DNA of 64,000 nucleotides, taken from contig CAKKNE010000006.1 in the NCBI GenBank assembly GCA_918797485.1, forward strand, positions 3,472,001 through 3,536,000, given 5' to 3'. A program made the translations under genes and the position numbers. How positions within the stretch are numbered: position 1 is the first letter of the stretch; each line of letters opens with the position of its first letter. The stretch is from Pelagomonas calceolata (lineage: Eukaryota > Sar > Pelagophyceae > Pelagomonadales > Pelagomonadaceae). Positions 29,273 to 38,599 of this stretch are shown piece after piece. The notes under the pieces are model-generated. The model was not told where the DNA came from. It saw only the letters and a list, made by a program, of their open reading frames with translations, and ran no database searches.

Positions 29273-30455
29273 ATGCCGCGCAAGCGCAAGCAACCCTCGG
29301 AGAGCAACAGGACCTACAAAACACCAGCACCAATGCGATTACTCGTGCTGGCAACAACGGCACTCGCCAGGAAGACGACGCGCGAAGAGCAGCACGCCAT
29401 CGCCGCCCTGCCTACGGTCAGCGGCAACCCGCTCGTCTCGCTCGAGCACATCAATTTGAGCAGCGGCGACAAATGGAGTGAGCGCGTAGACGCCTTCTAC
29501 TTTGACGTCTTGCGATGCGCGCGCGACCCGCGGTCGCCGGCCGTGCTGGCCCGCACGAATAGCGCGCGCGCGAAGCAGAATAGGCCCGGCGTCGCGAATC
29601 AGAGCTGGGCCAATATTGGTTTTCAACAATTTCATTTACTATTTGGAGACGGTCTCGATGATGAGATGAACCAGCCGCCCCAGCAGAGACTACGAGGAGA
29701 GATCGTCCTCGCCTGGCCGCGTTCGAAGATGAAGGGGCTCTACGCGCGGCTGGCCGAGTGGGGCGCTTCGTTTACTGGTATCGGAACGTTTGAAGGTCCC
29801 TTCGGCAACCGCTTCCGGCTCGTCGCCGCCGACGAGTTGCTGGCACCCCTTCCGGACGCGACCGCGGACGATTTACCGCCGGGCGGCGACTCCGAGGGCC
29901 TCGGCATCCTGGCGGTGCGATTCGACGCGCCGCGGGGCACGAGCGGCGCGATCTGCGAGTTTTATAGTTCTGTGTTTGGGGCGACGGCGGAGGCGGGCGC
30001 CGGGCGGTGCGTTGTTTCCGTCGGCGCCGCGCAGACGCTCGAGTTCGTCGAGGCCGACGACGTGGCGGCCTACGACGGGCACCACATCGCGCTCTACGTC
30101 GACGGCGCCGCGTTCGTGCGCGGCTACGCGGCTTTGAAGGCACGCGGCCTCGTCTTCGAGAACCGGCGGTTTCTGCAATTCACGTGTCGCGCGGCGTCCT
30201 CGATGGGCGCCGGGCGCCGCCCATACGCCATCGCCGCGACCGAACACACTCCCTCGTCGCCGTCGACGCGGCCGGCCGTCTCATGGTCTCGCGCGCAGGT
30301 ACGGAACGCTCGCGGACGCCATGAAACACGACGAGTTCCGCGTCAAGGACATCGCCGGAAATGACAATCAAATTGTCTACGAGCTCGAACACGAGGTCCG
30401 GACGCTCAGGCATCCGGGCTTCGTCGCCAAGCGATGGACAAGACAAGAGCTCTAG
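29273..30455 (+). CDS. VOC-fold (glyoxalase/dioxygenase-like) protein
   Basis: Two exons, 29273-30183 and 30299-30455, phase 2; 355 residues, or 335 from the second ATG at 29333, where MRLLVLATTALA looks like a signal peptide. The body has two tandem VOC-like halves: LVSLEHINLS...FYFDVLRC with QFHLLFGD and WGASFTGIGTFEGPFGNRF, then ILAVRFDA...CEFYSSVFGA with HHIALYVDG. Such modules bind a divalent metal between paired beta-alpha-beta-beta-beta units; His and Glu candidates are present but I cannot assign a substrate. Exon 2 adds YGTLADAMKHDEFRVKDI, continuing the fold. Its stop is 58 bases from CKS1. Confidence 0.7.
30184..30298 (+). other. Introner-type intron of the VOC gene (115 bp)
   Basis: TTCAC|GTGTCG ... 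CGCGCAG|GTACGG in phase 2. It contains ACGCCATCGCCGCGAC and CGCCGTCGACGCGGCCGG. Confidence 0.88.
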
Positions 30456-30513
30456 TAACGGGGCAAATTTTTCTTTACTAACGATCTAGTTGGGGGTCAG
30501 GACGAAAGCGAGT

Positions 30514-30855
30514 CTACTTCATCTCGTTCTCGAGGTTCGTGTTGTCCTGGAGGTAGTTCATGTACTGGTCCTTCGCCGACCGCTCGAGCTCCGGGTCGAC
30601 CTTGCCCGAGAGCGGGTCCGTGCCCAGCGGCCGTCTGAACAAAAAGATGTGGCGCTCGGGCCGGTGGATCATGAAGTGCTGCCAGCCCCTCGACATCTGG
30701 ATGCCGGCGTTGCGCCACTCCTGCTCGCTCATGAGCGTCGACCGCGGCAGCGTCTTGGCGAGCTCCTTGGGCATGATCACGTGGCGGTACTCGTAGTTCT
30801 CATCATTATATTTCTCGGAGTACTCGATGCGGCTGATGAGGTCGGAGTTGACCAT
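30514..30855 (-). CDS. CKS1: Cyclin-dependent kinase regulatory subunit CKS1
   Basis: 113 residues from MVNSDLI. The family core is unmistakable: [55 protein letters not shown]1 binds CDKs and docks phosphothreonine sites of their substrates to drive the cell cycle. The C-terminus is about 20 residues longer than in yeast or animal CKS beyond the RRPLG block and is acidic. Upstream, CGCACGCAG|GTCC at 30919/30918 matches the introner acceptor, so a 5' leader intron is possible. Confidence 0.95.
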   Translation of the reverse strand: MVNSDLISRIEYSEKYNDENYEYRHVIMPKELAKTLPRSTLMSEQEWRNAGIQMSRGWQHFMIHRPERHIFLFRRPLGTDPLSGKVDPELERSAKDQYMNYLQDNTNLENEMK

Positions 30856-31420
30856 CGTTCCGCGGCCGGGCGACGCTGTACGTCGTGGGCCTTGTGCGTC
30901 GCGTTGGAGATGATGGACCTGCGTGCGGCGGCGGCGTGGGCGGGCTGCGTGGCTGGCCTCGAGTCCTCTCGCGCGTTGTCTGGCGTGGGGGGAGCGAGCC
31001 ACGTGCCGGCCGCCGCGGCCTCGCGACGCGCATCCCTCTTCGATGCGTGCGATCCGCGCGCGGCTGGCCGCCAGCCCTCTCGATGTGAGTTGTGGCTGGC
31101 GCGGCTGCTCGGCAGCGCCCGAGGCGCCGCTTAGCCGACTCCACGATGAGCAACCGCCAGATGCCAAAACCACTCGAAACGGGCTGGCGCCACAGCAGGG
31201 GCGGGCTGGCGTTAGCAGGCATCTGAGAGCAGCGAAAATATCACAGACACGGCTGGGCACCGGTTGGGGAATCCAGATTACCCAGCAAAAGCCGCGCCAA
31301 AAAACGACTAAAAAAAGCTAAACTAAGTGTGTTTACGCTAGGTGATTAACTTGCAACTCAACATGACAAGGGGCGCTACGAGCCCGCATGGCTCCGATAA
31401 CTCGTCGATAAGCAGCCAAG
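30856..31420. other. Divergent gap between CKS1 and the RING/Sel1 gene
   Basis: 565 bases. A possible CKS1 leader-intron acceptor lies at 30918 and a promoter palindrome at 31322. The rest shows no gene. Confidence 0.5.
31322..31340 (+). promoter_or_regulatory. Common promoter palindrome, short copy
   Basis: ACTAAGTGTGTTTACGCTA, 81 bases upstream of the ATG at 31421. It keeps the CTARTGTGT...CGCTAG skeleton with the shortest spacing. Confidence 0.55.
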
Positions 31421-32176
31421 ATGGCCAAGCGCGCCGTGCGCTGGGCGGAGGCCGTCGACGTCGAGCAGACCACGCGCCAGTGGGCAGCCCCAGCACCACC
31501 CGCAGCAGGCGCGGGCCGCCCTCGGGGCGTCGGCGGAGGAGGCGGAGGCGCTCCACCACCATCATCACCATCGTGCGCCGTGTGCGGCGGCAAGCCCACA
31601 GAAGGCGCCGCCCTACCGTGCTGCGCGCGGCCGCTCTGCGGCAGCTGCGGCGTGCCGCGCCGGTGTCCCCGCTGTAAGGCTCCGGTGCCGACGAGCGAGG
31701 CAGCCATCGCCGCAGCGCTGCAGCGAGCAGCGACCGACTGCGCATCCGCGGCGCGGCGCCTGGGCGTGGCCTACGCGAAGGGCGAGCTCGGCCTCGCGCA
31801 GGACGAGCGCCGCGCCGCGCAGCTCTACAAGGCCGCCGCGGCGCGGGGCGACGCCGCCGCGCAGCACAATTTGGGCTTGATGTACATGAGCGGCGGCAAG
31901 GCCCCAAAGGCCCTCAAGTGGTTCCGGGCCGCTGCGGCGCAGAACCACGCGCCCTCCGTGTACAACCTCGCGACGGCGTACGCGTTCGGCACAGGCGTGC
32001 CGCGCGACGCCGACGAGGCTTCAACGTTGTATCGGCGCGCGGCGATGCTCGGAAGCGCCGACGCGGCCTACGCGCTCGGGCGCCTCGAGCCCGACGCCGT
32101 CGCTGCGCGCGAGTACTTTGTGGTCGCGGCGCGGCGGGGGCACCGGCTCGCCGCGGCGGCGCTGCGTGAGGGGTAA
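31421..32176 (+). CDS. RING-like finger protein with Sel1 repeats
   Basis: 251 residues. A Pro/Gly-rich N-terminus leads to a compact Cys cluster (about residues 52-88: CAVCG, CCARPLCGSCG, CPRCKAP) resembling a degenerate RING. Four to five Sel1-like repeats follow (about 100-251; LGVAYAKGELGLAQDERRAA, LGLMYMSGGKAPKALKWFRAA, ATAYAFGTGVPRDADEA). Sel1 repeats form solenoids that bind proteins; with a RING this suggests a ubiquitin-ligase adaptor or scaffold (inference). A promoter palindrome is 81 bases upstream. Confidence 0.8.
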   Translation: MAKRAVRWAEAVDVEQTTRQWAAPAPPAAGAGRPRGVGGGGGGAPPPSSPSCAVCGGKPTEGAALPCCARPLCGSCGVPRRCPRCKAPVPTSEAAIAAALQRAATDCASAARRLGVAYAKGELGLAQDERRAAQLYKAAAARGDAAAQHNLGLMYMSGGKAPKALKWFRAAAAQNHAPSVYNLATAYAFGTGVPRDADEASTLYRRAAMLGSADAAYALGRLEPDAVAAREYFVVAARRGHRLAAAALREG

Positions 32177-32200
32177 TTTTTTGTGAATGTGAATTGTGGC

Positions 32201-32655
32201 TTATACCGACGGCGTCTCGCGGGCGCGGAGCGCGGCTCGCGCGTTTCGCAAATCCCGCTCAACCCCCGTTGTGAGCGGGTGCGCACCGCCGAGCAAACGC
32301 CGCACGATCGGTTCAATCTCCACGAGCGTCGTCACGGCCTCGCGGACATCGTCGAGCGTGGCACCGGGGTCTTTATAGAGCGCCGTCGCGAAATTCCACC
32401 GCATCTTGAGCGTGAGATCATCACTCTCTCCAAGAACGCGTCGCGCCACGGATACTGTTTTGCGGAACAGTGCCTTGGATTCTTCGAAGCGCTGCATTTC
32501 AATAAGGAGATTCGCGTAGTTGCTGGCCGCTCGGAGGGTCTCTTCCTGCTCTTCGCCATTGAGCTTCAAACGTCCGCGGTATACATCTCGCTCCATGCTT
32601 AGGGCCTTCTCATGGCGTCCAACCGCTTCATACGTGGCCGCAAGACAACTCTGCG
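32201..32655 (-). pseudogene. Truncated TPR gene: C-terminal fragment of a pelagophyte-type TPR family
   Basis: The frame encodes two to three kinesin-light-chain-like TPRs (CLAATYEAVGRHEKALSMER, NYANLLIEMQRFEESKALFR, ARRVLGESDDLTLKMRWNFA) and ends ARAALRARETPSV. From memory, this C-terminal block belongs to a TPR family with an N-terminal MYND finger that is heavily multiplied in pelagophytes. Here it begins mid-protein near 32655 with no ATG before MERDVY. The junction reads ACACGCAG|AGTTG, so a splice acceptor is also possible, but I find no upstream TPR exon. A fragment of a different gene starts at that point on the opposite strand. Confidence 0.6.
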
Positions 32656-33020
32656 TGTTTATCACGGACCTGCTCGGCGACGTGTTCACGGGCGGTGGTC
32701 CGAGGTGCTGGCCAGAATTTGGGTTGCAGTGGGCGCGCGAGAACGGGTTCGTGCCCGTCCGCGTGCAGCCGGGCGACCCGTGCGCCTACCAGTACCCGTT
32801 CCTGTACTTGTCGAAGCCGTGCAAGGCCGGGGCGCTGCTGGGCCGCGCGGGGCCCGTCGGCGCGAGCGACCTCGCGTACGCGTTCGACGACGAGGTCCTC
32901 CGCGGCCTCGACGTGCCGTTTCTCCGCGACGTCGATACACTCGTCGAGGCCATGGTCGCCGAAGATCCCTCGCTCGCCCGCGTCGCGCCGGAGATGGTTA
33001 CGCGGGACCTCTCTGAATAA
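32656..33020 (+). pseudogene. Orphan 3' fragment of an unknown gene
   Basis: From about 32656 the plus strand encodes VFITDLLGDVFTGG, WPEFGLQWARENGFVPVRV and, at the end, LDVPFLRDVDTLVEAMVAED...TRDLSE with a stop at 33018-33020. The composition is protein-like and the opposite frames are not, but no ATG precedes it: the upstream part overlaps the TPR fragment in antisense. I take it as a gene broken at the junction near 32655, or an exon of an unplaced gene. No family recognised. Confidence 0.4.
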
Positions 33021-33143
33021 AGTGCCCTTCTTTCCTTCCAGGCTCAGGCTAGTTACGTCGCGGGGCCCCCGTACCCCTCCCGCTCCCCCCGGGCCCACCC
33101 GTCCGGCTGGACTAGGACGCAAGGGGTGAGTCGCATGCTTCCT

Positions 33144-33168
33144 TCCTAGTGCCTTACAGGCCGCTAGC
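33144..33168 (+). promoter_or_regulatory. Common promoter palindrome
   Basis: CCTAGTGCCTTACAGGCCGC then TAGC, 225 bases before the GRC3 ATG, in the 372-base gap 33021-33392. Confidence 0.7.
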
Positions 33169-33392
33169 TAAAGCGCTTGAGCCGAGCAGGAGGCAAGTGG
33201 AAGCTACAGCGAGTGGCAACGTCTTTGATAGGCAGCAGTGCTGGTGAAAATCCACTCCGACCAAGCAGGCTCGTGATTGCCATCGCTGCCGACCGCTACA
33301 TTTTGAGCAGCTGCACACTGCACGCTGCACAACTGCACGCTGCACACACAGCTCGCTAGACGCCATCGCCGCAGCGCAAAAGCAAGCAAAAA

Positions 33393-34955
33393 ATGGCAAC
33401 AGAGCCCTTCGCCTGGGCCTCCGACGAAAGACTCCTCCTGCGCGTCGCCCCCGACGCGCCGCTCGCGCTGCGCGGCGCGGTGACGCTGCGCTGCCTCCGG
33501 GGCGCCGCGGCGTGCCACGGCCACGTCTTACGACACAATCAAACAGTCCTCGCGCACGCGACGAGCCCGGCGCTCGTGCTCCGCTACGAGCGCGCCGGCG
33601 ACGAGACGGTCGAGGACGCGCCGGCGTGGCTCTGCGATCATGTTGTCGTCGAGGTGACCGCGGCAACAAACCAACAATTGGCGGTCACTGAGGCGCCGAA
33701 CGTGGCCAACATCGTGCGTTTCGAGGGCGTGGCCGTGGCGCCCGTAACACATGCAGCCATCTGGCGGCCCCTCGCGGAGCCGCAGCCCTGGCGCGAGGCA
33801 GCATTAAGGTTCGCGTCCATCACTTCGGTGATGGCCCTCGGCGCGCAAAACGCCGGCAAGTCGACGCTCTGCCGTTATTTGGCGAACGCGTCCACACAAA
33901 AGGTCGCCTTGCTCGATTTGGATTGTGGCCAGCCCCTAAGCGGCCCGCCGGGCTTCGTCTCACTCAGACTGCTCGATGGCCCCTTCCTCGCGGAGACGGC
34001 CGCCGACAGCAATTTTGAGCGACGGATATATCTCGGCGCCACCACGCCCTCGGACGCGCCCGACGCCTACGTCGCGGCCGCCGCTTTACTAAAAGCGCAC
34101 TGGGCCGCACACTTACGAGACACGAAGCTCGTCGTCAACGCCTGCGGCTGGGTCACGGGTTTGGGTGCCGAGATTACCGCTGGTTTGATTTCCACCATAA
34201 CGCCGGACGCGTGCTGTATTTGTGGCGACGACGCCTTTTCTCGGAGGCCGCCGCTATGCAACGTGATCCCGAGCCGCATCGACTGCGGATCCATAATCTG
34301 CGAGAATCGCGGCGCGCCGGCGGCCGCGCGGCGCGTTTTGAGGCTCGCGGCCTACTTTTCCCAGAAACTGAACGTGGACACCGGCCCGCGCGACGCGAAC
34401 GGCGCGTTAGCCGACGCGACGGGCCGCGTCGCCGACGCAATATGTCGCGCGCGCGGGACGCGGCTCGCGCTCTCTTCTACTGTTTTGGTAATGGTCGGCT
34501 CCGCGCGCGACGACGCGCCCCGTTGTGGCGAGGAAGCCGTCGAAGTCTTGCGGGGCGCGTTGGTGGCGGTGGCTTCATCCATCGATGATGTGCCTTTGCT
34601 AATACGCGCGACGGCGGCGACGCCTGGAGTAGCTCTAGGCGGCGCGTGGAGCGACGCGTTACATTGCCGCGGCCTCGCGCTCGTGCGGGACGTCGGCCGC
34701 GGGTTCGTGGACGTGTACGCGCCCTTTGAGGTATGTGAGGGCGACCTCTTGCTGCGGGGCGTGCTGGCGCCGCCCGTCGAGCTGCTGTACCGGGGTCCCG
34801 ACCACGTGCGCTTCGACTTTTTGTCGTCGGAGTCGGTCGGTGCCGACCACGCCATGCGTGGGCGGGGCGGGATCATGCGCAAAGCGGCGAAGCGCGGGCG
34901 TGATGATGATGATGATGGCCGCGCGTCGCCCGGGCATTACGGGCCCGCCAGCTAA
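33393..34955 (+). CDS. NOL9: NOL9/GRC3-family polynucleotide 5'-hydroxyl kinase
   Basis: 520 residues, intronless. After an N-terminal beta-rich region (about 1-130) comes the P-loop GAQNAGKSTLCRYL (about 148-161), then LLDLDCGQPLSGPPGFVSL, the CLP1/GRC3-family motif where the family usually has DLGQ or DPGQ. KLVVNACGWVTGLG matches the lid region. Grc3/NOL9 phosphorylates the 5'-OH of ITS2 pre-rRNA with LAS1 during large-subunit rRNA processing in the nucleolus. The C-terminus has a beta module (LLLRGVLAPPVELLYRG) and a KR-rich tail with a run of Asp. CLP1 is the main alternative; the large C-terminal extension favours GRC3. Confidence 0.82.
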   Translation: MATEPFAWASDERLLLRVAPDAPLALRGAVTLRCLRGAAACHGHVLRHNQTVLAHATSPALVLRYERAGDETVEDAPAWLCDHVVVEVTAATNQQLAVTEAPNVANIVRFEGVAVAPVTHAAIWRPLAEPQPWREAALRFASITSVMALGAQNAGKSTLCRYLANASTQKVALLDLDCGQPLSGPPGFVSLRLLDGPFLAETAADSNFERRIYLGATTPSDAPDAYVAAAALLKAHWAAHLRDTKLVVNACGWVTGLGAEITAGLISTITPDACCICGDDAFSRRPPLCNVIPSRIDCGSIICENRGAPAAARRVLRLAAYFSQKLNVDTGPRDANGALADATGRVADAICRARGTRLALSSTVLVMVGSARDDAPRCGEEAVEVLRGALVAVASSIDDVPLLIRATAATPGVALGGAWSDALHCRGLALVRDVGRGFVDVYAPFEVCEGDLLLRGVLAPPVELLYRGPDHVRFDFLSSESVGADHAMRGRGGIMRKAAKRGRDDDDDGRASPGHYGPAS

Positions 34956-35016
34956 TGTTGTTTGTTCTCTTTTTCGGCTTTTAGTCGATGTTACGGTGCC
35001 TTTTTCCTTTTCGTCA

Positions 35017-35040
35017 GCTAGCGGTAAGACACTAGCAAGC
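35017..35040 (-). promoter_or_regulatory. Common promoter palindrome, shortest spacer
   Basis: GCTAGCGGTAAGACACTAGC then AAGC, 171 bases before the phosphatase ATG. Only ten bases separate the GCTAG/CTAGC arms. Here its orientation is opposite to the downstream gene. Confidence 0.75.
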
Positions 35041-35210
35041 AGCCGGCTTTGCGGCGGGCCTCGTAAAAGACCGCGCACGACGAACTATACGCGCATCGCT
35101 CGGCAACAGACTCTGGTAGTGCAACGCGGCCAGCCGCCGTATCGTCTTTGATACGTACGACGCTGCGCGCATCGCTGCAGCCGCACGCCATCGACGCGCC
35201 TCGTTGACAT

Positions 35211-36023
35211 ATGCCGCCCGCGCAAGTCGCGCCGGGCCTCTACCTCGGCGACCGGAAGGACGCCAAGGACCGCGCGGCGCTGCGGCGCCTCGGCATCCAA
35301 TCAATCGTCAACTGCACGCCGCCGAAGAGCGAGGATCCGGCCGCGGGCTGCCCGTCGTTTTTTGAAAGGGAGCTGCGTTATCTTAGAGTGCCTATATATG
35401 ACTCGCCGGCCGAGGACGCGGCCGAGCACTTCGCTGCCGTGCTCGACTTCATCGCCTCGAGGCTTCATTATGGGGGAGTTCTTGTGCACTGCAACCGCGG
35501 TGTTTCTAGATCGGCGACTTTCGTCGTCGCGCACCTGATGAAGACGCGGGCGCTCGACCCAGCCTCGGCGCTCGAGCTGGTGCGCGCCGCGAGGCCGCAG
35601 GCGGAGCCTAATGCGGCCTTCCTCAAGCAGCTCGACGTATTACATACGGAGCTCGAGGCGTCCCGGAAGCGCGACGCGCAGCGGATGGGCGGCCCGGTCG
35701 CGCCGGCGAAGCCTCCAGCGCCTCGCCCCGTCGCGGGACCGGCGCGGCCTGAACGACGCGCGGGCCCCGCGCCTCGACCGGTTGCCACGGCACCGGCGCG
35801 ACCAAAATGCGCCGGTCCCGCGCCGCGGCCACTCCCCACGGCGCCGGCGCGGCCCGAACGAGCGATCGGAGCGCCTCCGCGGCCCGGTGCCGACGACGAC
35901 GGCCGCGCGGAGGCGTTCGCGGCCGCGTTGGAACGCGTCGCGGCGGCGGCGGCAGCCGTCGGCCCCGAGAAGCGCCCCGCGCCAGGTGCGCCCCTCGGAC
36001 CGTTACCGAAGAAGCCAAAGTAA
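35211..36023 (+). CDS. Dual-specificity phosphatase with Pro/Ala/Arg-rich tail
   Basis: 270 residues. The catalytic domain fills residues 1-150: VAPGLYLGDRKDA start, general-acid Asp candidate in VPIYDSPAEDAAEHF, and the active-site loop HCNRGVSRSAT (about 92-102) matching HCxxGxSRS with nucleophile Cys. Afterwards the protein is a low-complexity tail of repeated PAPRPVA/TAPARPERA units built from near-identical DNA. Likely substrate phosphoprotein; the tail may be a docking region (inference). The leader just before the ATG contains CACGCCATCGACGCG, an introner-like arm with no clear splice pair. Confidence 0.88.
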   Translation: MPPAQVAPGLYLGDRKDAKDRAALRRLGIQSIVNCTPPKSEDPAAGCPSFFERELRYLRVPIYDSPAEDAAEHFAAVLDFIASRLHYGGVLVHCNRGVSRSATFVVAHLMKTRALDPASALELVRAARPQAEPNAAFLKQLDVLHTELEASRKRDAQRMGGPVAPAKPPAPRPVAGPARPERRAGPAPRPVATAPARPKCAGPAPRPLPTAPARPERAIGAPPRPGADDDGRAEAFAAALERVAAAAAAVGPEKRPAPGAPLGPLPKKPK

Positions 36024-36080
36024 ATTTGACACTATTATGTTTAAGACTGCCCGTCGGCGACGGCCAGCGACCCTATCCAA

Positions 36081-37112
36081 TCACGCGAGGGACTTCTCGA
36101 GCACCCACCCGTTCCAGGCGAGGTGCTCATCCGGGACTTTCTCCAAAGCGTCGGCCCACTCCGCCGCGATGCCGCAGCGGCGGATCAGCACCGCGTCGGC
36201 GGGCGACTCGAGGCGCTCGCCGTCGGCGGACGGCCGCGTCGCAAGCACTAAATCAGAAATGAAGGCGTCCGTGACGGAGCGGCGCGTCGCGTCGCCGCGC
36301 GACCAGACGTTGTGGCAGAAGAAGCCCTCGCGGTGCGCGCGCCACGTCCGCTCCAATTCCCGGTCCTCGACGTTCGCGAGGATGCTCTCGACGGCGAAGG
36401 CCGTGCAGAGCTGCAAGGCCAATTCATACGTTGCCGCGCGGAAGGGCGACGCCCTACTCCCATCGGCATCCCCCAGCCGCGACTCGTCGAAGGACGGCCG
36501 GTCCTCGTCGTACAACGCCCGCGCCTTTGAAAGTTCATTGTCCTTCCGCGGCAGCTCTCTCAAATCATCGATGAGTTCGCCCGAGATCTGCTCCCGGATC
36601 GCAAAGAGCTGCCGACAGATCGCCTTCGGGCGGATGTCCATCGTGTACTCGTGGTAGCGCTTCTGGAGGTAGGGGTTCACGCTCCGGTTGATGTACGTGC
36701 CCGTCCGCGAGTCGTACGACCGCGACTCGTGGCCGCCGCCGCAGCCCATCTCCTTCTTGATCAAGATCTCGATGTCCGGCTCCTCCAGTAATCTACAGAG
36801 GTAGTCCCTCGACGTAGATGTTGGTAACGCATCCACGCCGTGGTAGTCCTCGTCGAGCGGCGGCGCGCGCGTGCGATACTCGTCGTCGCCGGGGGGCGGT
36901 CTTAGATACTCAGCCAGGTAGTCGTGGCTCGTGCCGTCGGCCGTCAAGGAGAAATAGTAGAGCTGCTGCTGGACGCTGCGCTGCGTCACGAAGCGCGACA
37001 AAGCTTTGGGCTCGACCAAGTCCGGTGGCGGGCCGCGCTTCGCCCACCTTTCCGGCGGCGGCTGCAGCGCGGCGGCCGTCGCGAGCACGGCGAGCGATCG
37101 GAGGCAAACCAT
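36081..37112 (-). CDS. Secreted or plastid-targeted protein of unknown function
   Basis: 343 residues from the ATG at 37110-37112, which gives a clean signal peptide (MVCLRSLAVLATAAA). The mature part is soluble and mixed alpha/beta with a conserved-looking core (DIRPKAICRQLFAIREQISG, ELIDDLRELPRKDNELSKAR, TYELALQLCTAFAVESILANV). I recall similar proteins of unknown role in other photosynthetic stramenopiles, so a plastid role is possible but unproven. No catalytic motif seen. A promoter palindrome lies 282 bases upstream. Confidence 0.65.
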   Translation of the reverse strand: MVCLRSLAVLATAAALQPPPERWAKRGPPPDLVEPKALSRFVTQRSVQQQLYYFSLTADGTSHDYLAEYLRPPPGDDEYRTRAPPLDEDYHGVDALPTSTSRDYLCRLLEEPDIEILIKKEMGCGGGHESRSYDSRTGTYINRSVNPYLQKRYHEYTMDIRPKAICRQLFAIREQISGELIDDLRELPRKDNELSKARALYDEDRPSFDESRLGDADGSRASPFRAATYELALQLCTAFAVESILANVEDRELERTWRAHREGFFCHNVWSRGDATRRSVTDAFISDLVLATRPSADGERLESPADAVLIRRCGIAAEWADALEKVPDEHLAWNGWVLEKSLA

Positions 37113-37393
37113 TCTGTTTCTGGCGGTTTTTTCGCGTCGATCGCGTCGAGGGCTGACAAGCAGACGTGTGTGTGCTTGCTTCGTCCCTCTACGCGCGGCG
37201 AGACGGCTGGAAATATGAAAAGAATTTGGAGCTCTCTGCCTTGTTGGGAGCCCTGCCGCGTCGAGAGCCAACCAAAGGCTGCCAACGTGTTGCAGAACAC
37301 AAGTTGGCAGTCTCCTGGCTGCTCCTACAGTCCTAGGACGGCTGCCAGCTCGCAGCGCGTCGAGCGGCGGTTTTTTTGAGGCTAATCCCCGTG

Positions 37394-37421
37394 GCTAGCG
37401 GTATGTAAGACACTAGCAAGC
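37394..37421 (-). promoter_or_regulatory. Common promoter palindrome
   Basis: GCTAGCGGTATGTAAGACAC then TAGCAAGC, 282 bases upstream of the ATG at 37112, within the 425-base gap 37113-37537. Only that gene starts in the gap. Confidence 0.75.
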
Positions 37422-37537
37422 GGAGCTTATCGTAGATTTGTCCTAGCACCGTAACTATAATAGGTTTGATATAGCGATGGTGCGTCCGGACCGTTCAATT
37501 TCAGAAACAACGTAAGGTACAAGTCAAAACAACAAAC

Positions 37538-38332
37538 TTACGAGCCCGGTGGCGCCGAGGCCGCGGCCCGCTCGGCCTCCTGGATCCTCCGCGGCGCCCA
37601 GGACCCGCAGGAGACGCCCGCCGCGGCGGCGGCCGCGTCGTCGAGCGGGATCGTCTCCGGCGCGTCGAGCCACCCCCCCAGCTGCGCGCGCGCCGCGGGA
37701 GTGGGCGCGATGCGCGGCCGCCACTCTTCTCTTAAGTCCCGGAGCTCGCTTTCGTCGAGGTCGCCGACGAAGTGCGGATACCAGTCGAAGATCCTGGACA
37801 ACACAAGCGCGGTTGCGACCGACAGGTTGAGCGACGACGTGAAGCCGCGCAAGGGAAAGTAGACTTTCTGCGTCGCCGCGGCCAGGAACGCCGGGTCGCA
37901 GCCGTCCGCTTCTCTTCTGATCACGACGGCGACCTTCGCCGGGGTTAAATCAGGCGGCCGATCGCTTCCGAGCTCGACGGCGCCCTCCCCGTCCGCCGCG
38001 CACCAGATGTCCCAGCCCTCGACGCGCAGCGCCGACACGCACGACGCCACGTTATCAAAACGCTGCAGGCTCAGCCATCCATCAGCTCCCTTCGCTACAC
38101 TCTTCGTGTCGCGCTTCGGCCGCTTCTTCTGCGGTTGGAGCGGCGGTGCGACGGTCCACACGTGCTGCACACCCAGCGCCTCGGCGCAGCGGTGCGCCGC
38201 CGCCTCGTTGTGCGGGTCCGTGATTCTATCGAGGACTAACAAAACGGACTTCGTTCGCTTTCGCAGGACGCGCTCGCAGCGGATGACGCGCGGTGGGCAT
38301 TGGTCTGTTGCAGCGGTGTGCTCTGCTTGCAT
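37538..38332 (-). CDS. SpoU/TrmH-type RNA 2'-O-methyltransferase
   Basis: 264 residues. It opens with the family start (VLLVLDRITDPHNEAAAHRCAEALGV), has an insert rich in Lys/Arg, and ends the SPOUT fold with PLRGFTSSLNLSVATALVL, equivalent to the knot motif MxGFxxSLNVSVAxA that binds S-adenosylmethionine. Members methylate ribose in tRNA (usually G18) or rRNA. The methionine/glycine start of the knot motif reads LRGF, a mild variation. The C-terminal 60 residues are Ala/Glu-rich and family-unlike. The promoter palindrome at 38521 lies 189 bases upstream. Confidence 0.85.
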   Translation of the reverse strand: MQAEHTAATDQCPPRVIRCERVLRKRTKSVLLVLDRITDPHNEAAAHRCAEALGVQHVWTVAPPLQPQKKRPKRDTKSVAKGADGWLSLQRFDNVASCVSALRVEGWDIWCAADGEGAVELGSDRPPDLTPAKVAVVIRREADGCDPAFLAAATQKVYFPLRGFTSSLNLSVATALVLSRIFDWYPHFVGDLDESELRDLREEWRPRIAPTPAARAQLGGWLDAPETIPLDDAAAAAAGVSCGSWAPRRIQEAERAAASAPPGS

Positions 38333-38520
38333 CCTGTTGATGTTGCGTTAGCACGCACTGTGTGAGGAGCAGTGCTAATATTGGCCACTAAGCCACGTAT
38401 CGGTTGCGGCTTTGCCTGCAGCGTGAATGGTGTGACTGATAACACCTTTTCCTGCGCACAATGATCTCAGCAGCGTCTTAGCGCTTGCGTACGGCCTCAG
38501 CTTGCTTGCCTGGGGCATCC

Positions 38521-38543
38521 CTAGTGTCTTACAGGCCGCTAGC
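38521..38543 (+). promoter_or_regulatory. Common promoter palindrome
   Basis: CTAGTGTCTTACAGGCCGCT then AGC. The gap holds the start of the SpoU gene (189 bases away) and only the 3' end of the EF-hand gene. Confidence 0.7.
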
Positions 38544-38599
38544 GGGCCGAAGCGCGGCGGTACCCCTCGCCTCGCCCGGACGCATTATAGTACCACTCC